From positions 1 through 19,706 of the forward strand of contig DGWC01000023.1 of the NCBI GenBank assembly GCA_002395135.1: DNA of 19,706 nucleotides, read 5' to 3'. Both the position numbers and the translations under genes were made by a program. Position 1 is the first letter of the stretch. Every line of letters starts with the position of its first letter. A model generated the notes under the pieces. That model was not told the origin of the DNA. It saw only the letters and a program-made list of their open reading frames with translations, and searched no databases. This document shows positions 7,147-15,958 of the stretch, piece after piece. The DNA is from Prevotella sp. UBA4268 (lineage in GTDB: Bacteria > Bacteroidota > Bacteroidia > Bacteroidales > Bacteroidaceae).

Positions 7147-8604
7147 TCACCGCTCATAACAGCCTGCATCAGGCTTATCATCACGTGTTCTGCCCAGCCG
7201 GTCGATGGGCAGGGCATATTCTGCACTTCCAAAATCCTTTGCCTTGGATGCGCTGCTTAAGCGGAAGTCATAATGCTGCGTGTTGATATTAACCAGTTCA
7301 AAATGCTTCTCTCCCATGGAAACGGTATCCTTGGGATCTTCGAAAAGCACCTGACGGAAATGGAGCGTGTCTGGAACATCTTTCAATCCATTTGTCTGGT
7401 CTTCAGGAAGAAACACTTCCGGTGTTCGGATAACAGATGAAACGAACTGATAATCAAATGCCGAGTCTTCATCTTCCTGATATCCCATCACCACATCTTC
7501 TGCATAACCGGTAATCAGAGAATTATAACACCGGAACAACAGCGGCAGTTCCTTTCCATTGGCAAAAGACAAGGCTGCCCCTCGTTCAGAATCGAATGGA
7601 TAGAACTGAGCCAATGTTGTATGCTGAATGGTCACATTCCCGCCGCTAACATCGAGACAATGGCCCAATGTATTGGATATCTGGGAATTGACAACCTCCA
7701 GTTTGCAACTGCGCGCCTGTAGTCCGTCACCCTGACAGTTATGAATCGTGCTGTTTTCCAGTCTCAACTTCGTTTTCGAAACATCCGAAGAATCACAGAC
7801 AACACCATTATAAGTGCTGTGGATATCGGTATAGACGAGTTTATTATCGTAGGAACTCTCGTGAAAAACGATACCGCTCCACTGACCGCTTACAAGGTCA
7901 TAAGGAAGATAGTCAAACATATTGTCTGTTCTGTCGCCGCGCAATGTCACGTTTTTCGATGCTGTACCTTCAGCAACGAGCCTCCCGTAGACATCAATAT
8001 CGCATCCATGATGGAAATACAACGTCTTTCCTTCCTTAATTGTAAGTGTTGCGCCTTCGTTTACACGTATGTTGCCATAGACAATCGTCGGCAAATCGCC
8101 GCTCAGTTCATAGTCTCCATCAATCGTCAGGCTCTCTATAACATCTGCATCCCATGTGTAAGCGTGAAGTTTCACACGCTGTTCCACACCGCTTTCCAAG
8201 GTGAACACCAAGTCGTCTTCGTGTTTCTGAGGGGTTGAGATGCCATTCTCTGGCGCTGTAAGTTCAACGAAGACCCGGATGCTATCCTTATCGCGTATCT
8301 CAATGTTCTGCGCCTGAAAGCCTGCTGACGGACTTAAATAAATGCCATCAACATTCACACGATAACCCGTCTGATTGCCATTGGCAAGACTGATGCTGCT
8401 GCAACGGATTCCTTTTCCGGAGCGGTTATACACCCAGAACGACTTCGTTGGCGTGGGAACGCGCGAAAACACGGTATCTAATTTCACCGAGTCGACAGAA
8501 AATGTCAACAGTCTCGATGGAGAATCACTAAATGAATCTCCGTCGGAACAGGCTGCCAGCAACAAAACAACCAACAAGACGACTGACTTACATAATAATT
8601 TCAT
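7147..8604 (-). CDS. Lipoprotein with right-handed parallel beta-helix
   Basis: 485 residues. The signal peptide ends in the lipobox LAAC with Cys19, so the protein is a lipid-anchored envelope protein. Residues ~30-140 look like a beta-sandwich-like N-domain. From ~160 a run of short repeating strand units appears (IVYGNIRVNEGATLTIKEGK, DIDVYGRLVAEGT, NVTLRG, then LRLENSTIHNCQGDGLQA, KLEVVNSQISNTLGHCLDV, NVTIQHTTLAQF), characteristic of parallel beta-helices. It ends LPIDRLGRTRDDKPDAGCYE, a tail often found on such Bacteroidota proteins. No catalytic residues of a known polysaccharide lyase are evident. The role is unknown; surface glycan contact or a structural role is possible. It lies 67 nt after nadE on the same strand. 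Confidence 0.85.
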   Translation of the reverse strand: MKLLCKSVVLLVVLLLAACSDGDSFSDSPSRLLTFSVDSVKLDTVFSRVPTPTKSFWVYNRSGKGIRCSSISLANGNQTGYRVNVDGIYLSPSAGFQAQNIEIRDKDSIRVFVELTAPENGISTPQKHEDDLVFTLESGVEQRVKLHAYTWDADVIESLTIDGDYELSGDLPTIVYGNIRVNEGATLTIKEGKTLYFHHGCDIDVYGRLVAEGTASKNVTLRGDRTDNMFDYLPYDLVSGQWSGIVFHESSYDNKLVYTDIHSTYNGVVCDSSDVSKTKLRLENSTIHNCQGDGLQARSCKLEVVNSQISNTLGHCLDVSGGNVTIQHTTLAQFYPFDSERGAALSFANGKELPLLFRCYNSLITGYAEDVVMGYQEDEDSAFDYQFVSSVIRTPEVFLPEDQTNGLKDVPDTLHFRQVLFEDPKDTVSMGEKHFELVNINTQHYDFRLSSASKAKDFGSAEYALPIDRLGRTRDDKPDAGCYER

Positions 8605-8671
8605 TGTATGAATAACGACATTTCATGCTTTTTATTGCATTCATCGCCCTCACGCCCAACGGCAACATTGA

Positions 8672-10609
8672 TTACAACGACTCACACTCTTGAATCCATA
8701 ATGCGCTGCATGCATCTGACGGCATACGCCAATCGCCGCGCGGACTCAGGCTTACGCTTCCCACTTTCGGGCCATCGGGCAGACATGAACGCTTAAACTG
8801 CTGAGAGAAGAAGCGACGTGTGAATGTGGTAAGCCATTTCTTTATGGTCGCGTGATCATAGGCACCGTCAAATGCTTTCTTAGCCAAAAGGAATATTCTA
8901 CGAGGAGAAAAGCCGAATCGCAGGAAATAATAGAGGAAGAAATCGTGCAGTTCGTATGGACCGACCAAGTCTTCGGTCTTCTGCTTGATATTTCCCTGCT
9001 CGTCAGCAGGTATCAATTCCGGCGAGATGGGCGTGTCAAGGATATCCAACAAAATAGATTTAGTACCATCGTCGCTGCCTTCACTCCTGCCGAACTCTTC
9101 GGCAACATGTCGCACCAGATATTGAATCAGCGTCTTGGGGACACTTGCATTCACACCATACATAGACATGTGATCGCCATTATAAGTGGCCCATCCCAAT
9201 GCGAGTTCACTCAAATCGCCCGTGCCAACTACCAGTCCACCCAGTTCATTGGTCAAATCCATCAATATCTGCGTTCTTTCTCTTGCCTGGGAATTCTCAT
9301 AGGTCACATCATGCACAGATATGTCATGGCCAATATCCTCAAAATGCTGCTTCACCGATTTGGCAATATTGATTTCCTTCATCGTGATTCCCAGATTCTT
9401 CATCAGCGAAACGGCATTGTGATAAGTGCGGTCTGTCGTGCCAAAACCAGGCATGGTCACACCTACGATGCCCTCCCTGGGCAGTCCAAGTTTATCAAAG
9501 GTCTTCACACATACCAGGAGAGCCAGCGTACTATCGAGTCCGCCACTGATTCCAAGTATCAACTTTTTGCTGTTAGTATGCACGATCCGCTTCAGAAGAC
9601 CGCACACCTGGATGTTGAAAATCTCGTCGCAACTGCGCTTCATGTCATCCGACTCTGGTATAAACGGATGTGGATCTACGTCACGAATCAGTTCGAAGTT
9701 ACGGGGAGCAATGGAATCACAGGCTATAATGCGCGCATTGTTTCCACGTTGTGCATTTACATACGTACTGTTTGTGCGTCGTTCAACGCGAAGTTTCTCT
9801 ACATCAATCTGCGTAACCATCATCTGGGGCTCGAGCAAGAACCGCTCTGCCTCTTTCAGCAATTTGCCGTTTTCGAAGATCATGGCATTTCCACCATACA
9901 CCACATCCTGTGTACTCTCCCCGAAACCACATCCGCTATACACATATCCGGTTATTGTGCGGGCACTCTGCTGCGCGAGCAGACTCTTCAGATAGACATG
10001 CTTGCCTATCAGTTCGTCACTTGCTGAAAGATTAAACACCAAATCGGCACCGGCAAGTGCCAGTGTATTGCTGGGTGGTGCAGGTGCCCATACATCCTCG
10101 CATATCTCCACGCCAAACTTCACACCATCTGACGTTTCAAACAACGTAGGTTCTGGTGTAACCGTCACTCTGTTTCCAGCAAAGCGAATCTCTGTCGGTT
10201 GCAAATCCTGTGAGGACGCAAACCAGCGCTTTTCGTAAAACTCACTGTAATTAGGTAAATATGTCTTCGGAATAAAAGCAAGAATACCGCCTTTCTGTAT
10301 CACCACCGCACAGTTTAGAAGCAAATCTCCTACCACAACAGGAATGCCTACAATAGAAATGACATCCATCTTACGCGTAAAGTCCAACAACTTCACCACA
10401 CCGGCTTCCGCATGCTCAAGCAATGCCTGCTGACGAAATAAGTCCTGACAGGTATACCCCGTAACACTCAGTTCAGGGAATACGATGATTTCCACTCCAC
10501 TTTCTTCGGCTTGGGAAATCATGGTTTCCATCATTTTCACATTGTATTCGCAGTCAGCAACTTTCACTAATGGAATGGCAGCAGCCACTTTTATGTATCC
10601 GTTTTGCAT
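8672..10609 (-). CDS. nadE: Glutamine-dependent NAD+ synthetase
   Basis: 645 residues, the long two-domain form. It makes NAD+ from deamido-NAD+, ATP and glutamine in the cytosol. The N-terminal nitrilase-type glutaminase has its triad: Glu46 (FPELSVTGY), Lys115 (FIPKTYLPNY) and Cys170 (VEICEDVW). The C-terminal synthetase carries the ATP PP-loop SGGLDS at 355-360 and the downstream GTGDLSELALGWATYNGDH and NASVPKTL motifs. The start ATG is followed by a normal glutaminase opening (NGYIKVAAAIPLVKVADCEYN). The gene is first in a probable five-gene minus-strand run, with a good promoter 30-60 nt upstream. Confidence 0.97.
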   Translation of the reverse strand: MQNGYIKVAAAIPLVKVADCEYNVKMMETMISQAEESGVEIIVFPELSVTGYTCQDLFRQQALLEHAEAGVVKLLDFTRKMDVISIVGIPVVVGDLLLNCAVVIQKGGILAFIPKTYLPNYSEFYEKRWFASSQDLQPTEIRFAGNRVTVTPEPTLFETSDGVKFGVEICEDVWAPAPPSNTLALAGADLVFNLSASDELIGKHVYLKSLLAQQSARTITGYVYSGCGFGESTQDVVYGGNAMIFENGKLLKEAERFLLEPQMMVTQIDVEKLRVERRTNSTYVNAQRGNNARIIACDSIAPRNFELIRDVDPHPFIPESDDMKRSCDEIFNIQVCGLLKRIVHTNSKKLILGISGGLDSTLALLVCVKTFDKLGLPREGIVGVTMPGFGTTDRTYHNAVSLMKNLGITMKEINIAKSVKQHFEDIGHDISVHDVTYENSQARERTQILMDLTNELGGLVVGTGDLSELALGWATYNGDHMSMYGVNASVPKTLIQYLVRHVAEEFGRSEGSDDGTKSILLDILDTPISPELIPADEQGNIKQKTEDLVGPYELHDFFLYYFLRFGFSPRRIFLLAKKAFDGAYDHATIKKWLTTFTRRFFSQQFKRSCLPDGPKVGSVSLSPRGDWRMPSDACSALWIQECESL

Positions 10610-10642
10610 ATTACCTATTATATATATGTATTATATTGGTTG

Positions 10643-10673
10643 CAAAAATAAGAAAAAATAGCGTAATCAGCAA
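10643..10673 (-). promoter_or_regulatory. Probable nadE operon promoter
   Basis: Minus strand: TTG (10671-10673), 20 nt, TATTTTTG (10643-10650), matching TAnnTTTG. Transcription would start near 10637 and give a leader of about 28 nt. Confidence 0.6.
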
Positions 10674-10991
10674 GCGTTTTCAGAAGATTAACGCTTCAAG
10701 CCGCCCAATATCATACACAACGATGCTGATGTCTGGGACTGTTGTCGCGCACTGAATGAAATTATTTACTGCTGTCTGTTTTTAGCGGAACAGATTTTGT
10801 TTCAAATACACTTTCATTGTTTTTGCATGATAAGGAAATTCAATAGTACACAAAAGACATGGCTTGATGACGTATGGTTAACAACAATTCCATTTCTGAA
10901 AAAGAGACTTGAAAAACATCATCATTCCCAATTATTTTCGACATAAAACAAAAAAATGCGCCCAAGAGAAACCACTTAAGATATTTTTTAC

Positions 10992-10999
10992 TATATTTG
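10992..10999 (+). promoter_or_regulatory. -7 element of the dcuB pair
   Basis: TATATTTG matches the Bacteroidota -7 consensus. The position 19-20 nt upstream is A-rich (near 10968-10972) with no TTTG, so the promoter may need an activator. The implied leader is about 50 nt. Confidence 0.5.
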
Positions 11000-11055
11000 C
11001 AGAGTAAAAATAAAAAGAATATATAACAAACTCTAACTTATAACACATTATTTCT

Positions 11056-12498
11056 ATGATTCTAATGATTGTTGAGTTGCTGGTGGTGCTACTGGCGCTC
11101 TATGTAGGATCCCGATACGGAAGCCTGGCGCTGGGTGCCATTTCCGGTATCGGATTAGCCCTGCTCGTTTTTGGTTTCGGTATGAAACCAGGTTCTCCAC
11201 CAACTGATGTGATCTATATCATCATTGCAGCCGTCACCTGTGCTGGTATTATGCAGGCATCGGGCGGTATGGATTGGCTGATTCAGATTGCTGAAAAGAT
11301 GCTTCGCAAGCATCCCGACCGCATCACATTCCTGGCCCCTCTCTGCACTTTCTTCCTGACGGTGCTCGTTGGAACCGGACATGTGGTTTACACACTGATG
11401 CCTATTATCTGTGACATTGCCATTAAGAAAGGCATCCGTCCGGAGCGTCCTTGCGGCGTTGCCTCCATTGCTTCACAGGTAGGTATCACCTGCTCACCTA
11501 TTGCCGCTGCCGTTGTGGCTTTCGTTACCATCTCGAACGCCAACGGCTTCGACATTACCATCCCACAAGTACTAATGGTCAGCATCCCAGCATGTCTGTG
11601 TGGACTCATGGCTGCTGCCACTGCTTCCTTTCATCGAGGACTTGACCTCGACAAAGACCCTGAGTTCCAGAAAAGGATTCAGGATCCGGAACAGCGCGAA
11701 TACATCTATGGAAGTTCGGCCACCACGCTCGACAAGGAAATCCCCCAGAGTGCGAAGAATGCTGTATTCGTATTCCTCGGAGCCCTCATCATCATCGTGC
11801 TTTTCGCTATCTTCCAGGACGTGTTGCCTGAATACAGCACCGTGAAAGCCGTGAAAGATGCACCCGACTTCACCTTCTCCGACGGCACCGTAGCCTCAGC
11901 GGCAGCACTGGCCAAGGCGAAGGCCGTCATTCCAGGCATCACCGAAGTCTCTACCGTAAAACTCAAGATGAACGTTATCATCCAGATTGTGATGATTACC
12001 GCCGCCGCCATTATGATTCTTTTCTGCAAGGCCTCTCCTCAGAAGGCCGTCCACGGAGCCGTATGGCAGTCGGGTATGGTAGCAGTCGTGGCCATCTTCG
12101 GTATCGCATGGCTGGCCGATACCTATTTTTCCAACTATACCGATGAGATGCAGGCAATGCTTGGCGACATCGTAGCCAAATACAACTGGTCGATAGCCTT
12201 CGTATTCTTCCTCGTTTCCGTTCTTATCAACTCACAGGGCGCTGTGGTTGTCTCTATGTTGCCACTGGCTTATTCATTAGGAATCCCCGGTCCCGTCCTG
12301 CTCGGTGTACTACCCAGCGTTTACGGTTACTTCTTCATTCCTAACTATCCATCGGATATTGCTACCGTGAACTTCGACCGTTCAGGTACCACCGTCATCG
12401 GTAAGTATCTGCTCAACCACTCGTTCATGATGCCCGGACTTATCCACGTCGTAGTAAGCACCCTTGTGGCCTATGCCTTGTCAATGATCATCTATTAA
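11056..12498 (+). CDS. dcuB: Anaerobic C4-dicarboxylate transporter, DcuB type (copy 1)
   Basis: 480 residues, inner-membrane carrier of the DcuA/DcuB family, which exchanges fumarate, malate or aspartate for succinate during fumarate respiration. Family signatures: MQASGGMDWLIQIAEK (66-81), GTGHVVYTLMPI (106-117), IKKGIRPERP (123-132), CSPIAAAVVAF (146-156), RGLDLDKDPEF (194-204), NYPSDIATVNFDRSGTT near the end and a final LNHSFMMPGLI. About ten to twelve hydrophobic segments. It is about 35 residues longer than E. coli DcuB; the extra length lies in a loop at about 254-305 rich in Ala, Lys and Asp. Codons are strongly C-ending, suggesting high expression. The second copy begins 13 nt after its stop. 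Confidence 0.93.
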   Translation: MILMIVELLVVLLALYVGSRYGSLALGAISGIGLALLVFGFGMKPGSPPTDVIYIIIAAVTCAGIMQASGGMDWLIQIAEKMLRKHPDRITFLAPLCTFFLTVLVGTGHVVYTLMPIICDIAIKKGIRPERPCGVASIASQVGITCSPIAAAVVAFVTISNANGFDITIPQVLMVSIPACLCGLMAAATASFHRGLDLDKDPEFQKRIQDPEQREYIYGSSATTLDKEIPQSAKNAVFVFLGALIIIVLFAIFQDVLPEYSTVKAVKDAPDFTFSDGTVASAAALAKAKAVIPGITEVSTVKLKMNVIIQIVMITAAAIMILFCKASPQKAVHGAVWQSGMVAVVAIFGIAWLADTYFSNYTDEMQAMLGDIVAKYNWSIAFVFFLVSVLINSQGAVVVSMLPLAYSLGIPGPVLLGVLPSVYGYFFIPNYPSDIATVNFDRSGTTVIGKYLLNHSFMMPGLIHVVVSTLVAYALSMIIY

Positions 12499-12511
12499 AT
12501 CCTTACTGACT

Positions 12512-13954
12512 ATGTTGATTATTATTATAGAATTATTAGTAGTTCTCCTGGCCCTCTATCTGGGTTCCAAGTACGGAAGCCTTGCGCTGGGAGCCATCGC
12601 CGGTCTCGGACTTGCCATCCTCGTTTTCGACCACGGTTTGAAACCGGGTACACCCCCCACCGACGTTATCTATATCATTGTGGCCGCCGTCACTTGTGCC
12701 GGTGTGCTTCAGGCATCAGGCGGTATGGACTGGATGATCCAGATTGTGGAGCGCATTCTGCGCAAACATCCTCAGCACATCACCTTCCTGGCTCCGCTGA
12801 GCACATTCTTCCTGACAGTAGTATGCGGAACCGGTCACGTGATGTACACGCTGATGCCAATCGTCACCGACGTAGCCATCAAGAAAGGCATCCGTCCTGA
12901 GCGCCCATTGGCAGTAGCCTCCGTAGCTTCCATGCTGGCCATCGTCTGCTCGCCTATCTCTGCTGCCGTAGTGGCTTTCTCCACCATCTCTGGTCTGAAC
13001 GGTTTCAGCATCAGCATCCCTCAGATTGTTGCCGTTACGATTCCAGCCTGTCTCTGTGGTATCATAGCAGCCGCTTCCTGGTCTTATAACCGTGGGCTTG
13101 ATCTTGACAAAGACCCGGAGTTCCTGGAGCGGATCAAGGACCCCGTCCAATATGCTTTTGTATATGGCAACACGGCAACGACACTCGACAAGCAGATTGA
13201 CAAAAAGTCGAAGTGGGCTGTCTATATCTTCCTGGCCGCTATCGTGCTCATCGTCATCCTGGCATTTGCTCAGAGCATTCTTCCCGCTTTCGATACGGTG
13301 AAGGCCGTAGAAGGTGCAACTGCCGTTGCATTGCCGACCGGCAAAACCGTCAGTCCTTCAGATCTGGCTTCTGCCGGAATCGTAATGGCCGGTGTTACAG
13401 AGAAGGTTCCCGCAACGATTCACATGTATCTCGTCATTCAGATTATCCTCATCTCGGCTGCAGCACTGATGATTATCATCTGCGACACCAAACCTAAGGC
13501 TGCCGTTGCAGGCAACGTATGGCAATCGGGCATGGTAGCCGTGGTAGCCATCTACGGTATCGCCTGGCTGGCCAACACCTTCTTTGGTGCACACATGGCT
13601 GAGGTGGAACAGTTGCTTGATGAAATGGTTGACAACTATCCGTGGGCCATCGCCCTTGTGTTCTTCATCTTCTCGGTGCTCATCAACTCCCAGGCAGCCG
13701 TTGTCGTAGCCCTTCTGCCCGTGGCCTACAAACTGGGTATTCCCGGATGGATTCTGCTCGGTGCATTGCCTTGTGTCTATGGATATTTCTTCATCCCGAA
13801 CTATCCTTCAGATATCGCAACCGTGAACATCGACCGCACAGGTACCACGAAGATCGGAAAATACGTACTCAACCACTCATTCATGGTGCCGGGACTCATC
13901 AGCGTAGTGGTCAGCACAATTGTGGCCTACATCATTTCCAGCATCTTCTTCTAA
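12512..13954 (+). CDS. dcuB: Anaerobic C4-dicarboxylate transporter, DcuB type (copy 2)
   Basis: 480 residues, exactly the length of copy 1 and clearly similar throughout, so a tandem duplication. It shares the family signatures (LQASGGMDWMIQIVER, GTGHVMYTLMPI, KKGIRPERP, NYPSDIATVNIDRTGTT). Differences fall in likely pocket regions: copy 1 VGITCSPIAAAVVAFVTIS versus copy 2 LAIVCSPISAAVVAFSTIS, and INSQGAVVVSMLPLAY versus INSQAAVVVALLPVAY. The family-atypical loop (residues ~255-305) is of the same length but diverged sequence. The two may differ in substrate or direction. Codons are C-ending like copy 1. The pair shares one promoter region and a strong terminator follows 26 nt after the stop. 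Confidence 0.93.
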   Translation: MLIIIIELLVVLLALYLGSKYGSLALGAIAGLGLAILVFDHGLKPGTPPTDVIYIIVAAVTCAGVLQASGGMDWMIQIVERILRKHPQHITFLAPLSTFFLTVVCGTGHVMYTLMPIVTDVAIKKGIRPERPLAVASVASMLAIVCSPISAAVVAFSTISGLNGFSISIPQIVAVTIPACLCGIIAAASWSYNRGLDLDKDPEFLERIKDPVQYAFVYGNTATTLDKQIDKKSKWAVYIFLAAIVLIVILAFAQSILPAFDTVKAVEGATAVALPTGKTVSPSDLASAGIVMAGVTEKVPATIHMYLVIQIILISAAALMIIICDTKPKAAVAGNVWQSGMVAVVAIYGIAWLANTFFGAHMAEVEQLLDEMVDNYPWAIALVFFIFSVLINSQAAVVVALLPVAYKLGIPGWILLGALPCVYGYFFIPNYPSDIATVNIDRTGTTKIGKYVLNHSFMVPGLISVVVSTIVAYIISSIFF

Positions 13955-13980
13955 AAGAAGCAACATATTTCAACAAGTAA

Positions 13981-14006
13981 GCCCGGTCATCATGCCGGGC
14001 TTTTTT
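13981..14006 (+). terminator. Intrinsic terminator of the dcuB pair
   Basis: GCCCGG and CCGGGC form a 6-bp stem (7 with one T-G pair) around a CATCAT loop, directly followed by six T. It is 26 nt after the second transporter stop codon. Confidence 0.9.
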
Positions 14007-14020
14007 ATTACCTGTATTCT

Positions 14021-14100
14021 TTAAATGGCATAAGACAACAACATTATTATATAGAAGGACAGTGGGCTTTAGCGTCAGCACTCTTTTTCTTGCCATTTAA
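14021..14100. repeat. 10-bp inverted repeat upstream of glnS
   Basis: TTAAATGGCA (14021-14030) and TGCCATTTAA (14091-14100) are perfect reverse complements separated by 60 nt. They lie between the dcuB terminator and the glnS promoter. No gene lies between them. Confidence 0.5.
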
Positions 14101-14120
14101 CTGGAAAAAATGCTGCGGTT

Positions 14121-14142
14121 CTAATCATTAACTAATCATTAA
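14121..14142. repeat. Two tandem copies of an 11-bp unit upstream of glnS
   Basis: CTAATCATTAA occurs twice head to tail, about 55 nt before the glnS -7 box. It may be a regulator site or chance in AT-rich sequence. Confidence 0.5.
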
Positions 14143-14196
14143 CCGATCAACATGAAAGTTTAAGGTAAAACATTTCCCTTTTTCAGCAGAATTTCG

Positions 14197-14204
14197 TAAC
14201 TTTG
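14197..14204 (+). promoter_or_regulatory. -7 element of the glnS operon
   Basis: TAACTTTG matches TAnnTTTG; a TTTC at 14173-14176 lies 20 nt upstream as a one-base-off -33 box. Transcription would start near 14210, leaving about 11 nt to the first ATG or about 20 nt to the second. Confidence 0.6.
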
Positions 14205-14220
14205 CAGCGATTTAAAAACA

Positions 14221-15942
14221 ATGTACGATATGACAGAGATTATAAATGAGAATAAAGGCGATGAGAGGAAAAGCCTAAGTTTCGTTGAACAACTCGTAGA
14301 AAAAGACCTTGAGGAAGGAAAGAACAACGGAAGAATTCAGACACGGTTCCCGCCAGAGCCAAATGGATACCTACATATTGGTCATGCCAAGGCCATTTGC
14401 ATGGACTTCGGAGTTGCAGAAAACTACAATGGCGTGTGCAACCTTCGATTCGACGACACCAATCCCAGCAAGGAAGATACAGAATACGTGGACTCCATAC
14501 TTAACGATATCAAATGGCTTGGATTCAAATGGGGGAATGTCTACTATGCATCCGACTATTTCCAGCATCTTTGGGACTTTGCCATATGGATGATCAAACA
14601 GGGCAAGGCATACATAGACGAGCAGACAAGCGAACAGATTGCCGAGCAAAAGGGAACACCCACACAGCCTGGCACACCGTCGCCCTATCGCGACCGTCCT
14701 ATTGAAGAGAATCTGGAACTGTTCAATAAGATGAACACTCCCGATGCCGTTGAGGGCACCATGGTACTACGCGCGAAACTGGACATGGCCAATCCTAACA
14801 TGCATTTCCGCGATCCTATCATCTATCGCATCATTCACACACCGCATCATCGTACAGGCACAAAGTGGCATGCATACCCGATGTATGACTTTGCCCACGG
14901 CCAGAGCGACTATTTTGAAGGGGTAACCCATTCTATTTGTACGCTGGAATTCGTTCCCCACCGCCCACTCTATGACCATTTCATAGACGAACTGCAGGAA
15001 ATGCAGCAGCAAAAGGAGTACCGTCCGCGCCAGATTGAGTTCAACAGGCTCAATATGACATACACCGTGATGAGCAAACGCAAACTGAAAGCGCTGGTTG
15101 ACGAACACCTCGTTGAGGGTTGGGACGACCCGCGCATGCCTACTCTGTGCGGAATGCGTCGCAGAGGATATTCACCGCAGAGCATCCGCAAATTCATTGA
15201 CAGCATTGGCTACACCAAGTTTGATGCACTGAACGATGTAGCATTGCTCGAAGCCGCCGTCAGAGAAGACCTGAATGCACGCTCCACACGTGTAAGTGCC
15301 GTATTGAACCCAGTGAAACTGGTCATCACCAACTATCCGGAAGGCAAGACAGAATCAATGATTGCCGTGAACAATCCTGAAAACGAAGACGACGGAACCC
15401 ATGAAATCACCTTCAGTCGCAACCTTTGGATTGAGCGTGATGACTTCATGGAGGATGCACCGAAGAAGTTCTTCAGAATGACGCCGGGCAAAGAAGTGCG
15501 TCTAAAGAATGCATACATCGTAACTTGCACAGGATGCACAAAGGACGAAAACGGTAACGTTATTGAGATTCAGGCAGAATACGACCCGGAAAGCAGAAGC
15601 GGTATGAGCGGTGCAAATAGGAAAGTGAAGGGAACACTGCACTGGGTAAGTGCCGACCACTGCAAGAAAGCACAGGTAAGAGTATACGACCGTCTTTTCA
15701 ATGTTGAGAATCCATCGGCAGAGGAAGGAGATTTCAGAAACCTGCTCAACCCTGACTCACTGCAGATTATCGACAACTGCTACGTGGAAGAGTATGCTGC
15801 CAGCCGTAAACCTGGTGATTATCTACAGTTCCAGCGCATTGGCTATTTCATGGCAGACCTGAATAGCAATGAGAATCATCTGGTGTTCAACAAGACCGTC
15901 GGTCTGAAAGACACATGGGCAAAACAACAAGTAAAAGGATAA
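14221..15942 (+). CDS. glnS: Glutaminyl-tRNA synthetase
   Basis: 573 residues, class I aminoacyl-tRNA synthetase that charges tRNA-Gln. The ATP-site HIGH motif is in PPEPNGYLHIGHAKA and the KMSKS equivalent is VMSKRKLKALV, both in the GlnRS-specific form. DDTNP and EFVPHRPLYDH segments also fit the family. The C-terminal third is the beta-barrel anticodon-binding region and is slightly longer than in E. coli (554 residues). Two starts are possible: ATG 14221 (MYDMTEI) and ATG 14230 (MTEI). The second gives a more usual leader and N-terminus. First gene of a run with the TPR and DedA genes (16 nt, then 6 nt gaps), with terminator-like IR after dedA. Confidence 0.96.
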   Translation: MYDMTEIINENKGDERKSLSFVEQLVEKDLEEGKNNGRIQTRFPPEPNGYLHIGHAKAICMDFGVAENYNGVCNLRFDDTNPSKEDTEYVDSILNDIKWLGFKWGNVYYASDYFQHLWDFAIWMIKQGKAYIDEQTSEQIAEQKGTPTQPGTPSPYRDRPIEENLELFNKMNTPDAVEGTMVLRAKLDMANPNMHFRDPIIYRIIHTPHHRTGTKWHAYPMYDFAHGQSDYFEGVTHSICTLEFVPHRPLYDHFIDELQEMQQQKEYRPRQIEFNRLNMTYTVMSKRKLKALVDEHLVEGWDDPRMPTLCGMRRRGYSPQSIRKFIDSIGYTKFDALNDVALLEAAVREDLNARSTRVSAVLNPVKLVITNYPEGKTESMIAVNNPENEDDGTHEITFSRNLWIERDDFMEDAPKKFFRMTPGKEVRLKNAYIVTCTGCTKDENGNVIEIQAEYDPESRSGMSGANRKVKGTLHWVSADHCKKAQVRVYDRLFNVENPSAEEGDFRNLLNPDSLQIIDNCYVEEYAASRKPGDYLQFQRIGYFMADLNSNENHLVFNKTVGLKDTWAKQQVKG

Positions 15943-15958
15943 ACACAACAAATCACCC

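Larger units (their letters stand above)
10610..11055. other. Gene-free divergent spacer between nadE and the dcuB pair
   Basis: 446 bp, AT-rich, no credible reading frame or RNA gene seen on either strand. It holds the nadE promoter at the left and a -7 box for the first dcuB at the right. About 300 bp in the middle (10680-10980) are unexplained. A weak TTTG, 20 nt, TTTTTG arrangement lies near 10795-10825 but lacks the TA of a -7 box, so I do not call it a promoter. Confidence 0.6.

Noticed and set aside
8852..10027. 391-codon open frame on the plus strand
   Set aside because: It lies wholly antisense to nadE, which has all its catalytic motifs, and its peptide shows no domain.
10795..10825. 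Extra promoter in the nadE-dcuB spacer
   Set aside because: The TTTG-N20-TTTTTG pattern lacks the TA of the -7 element.
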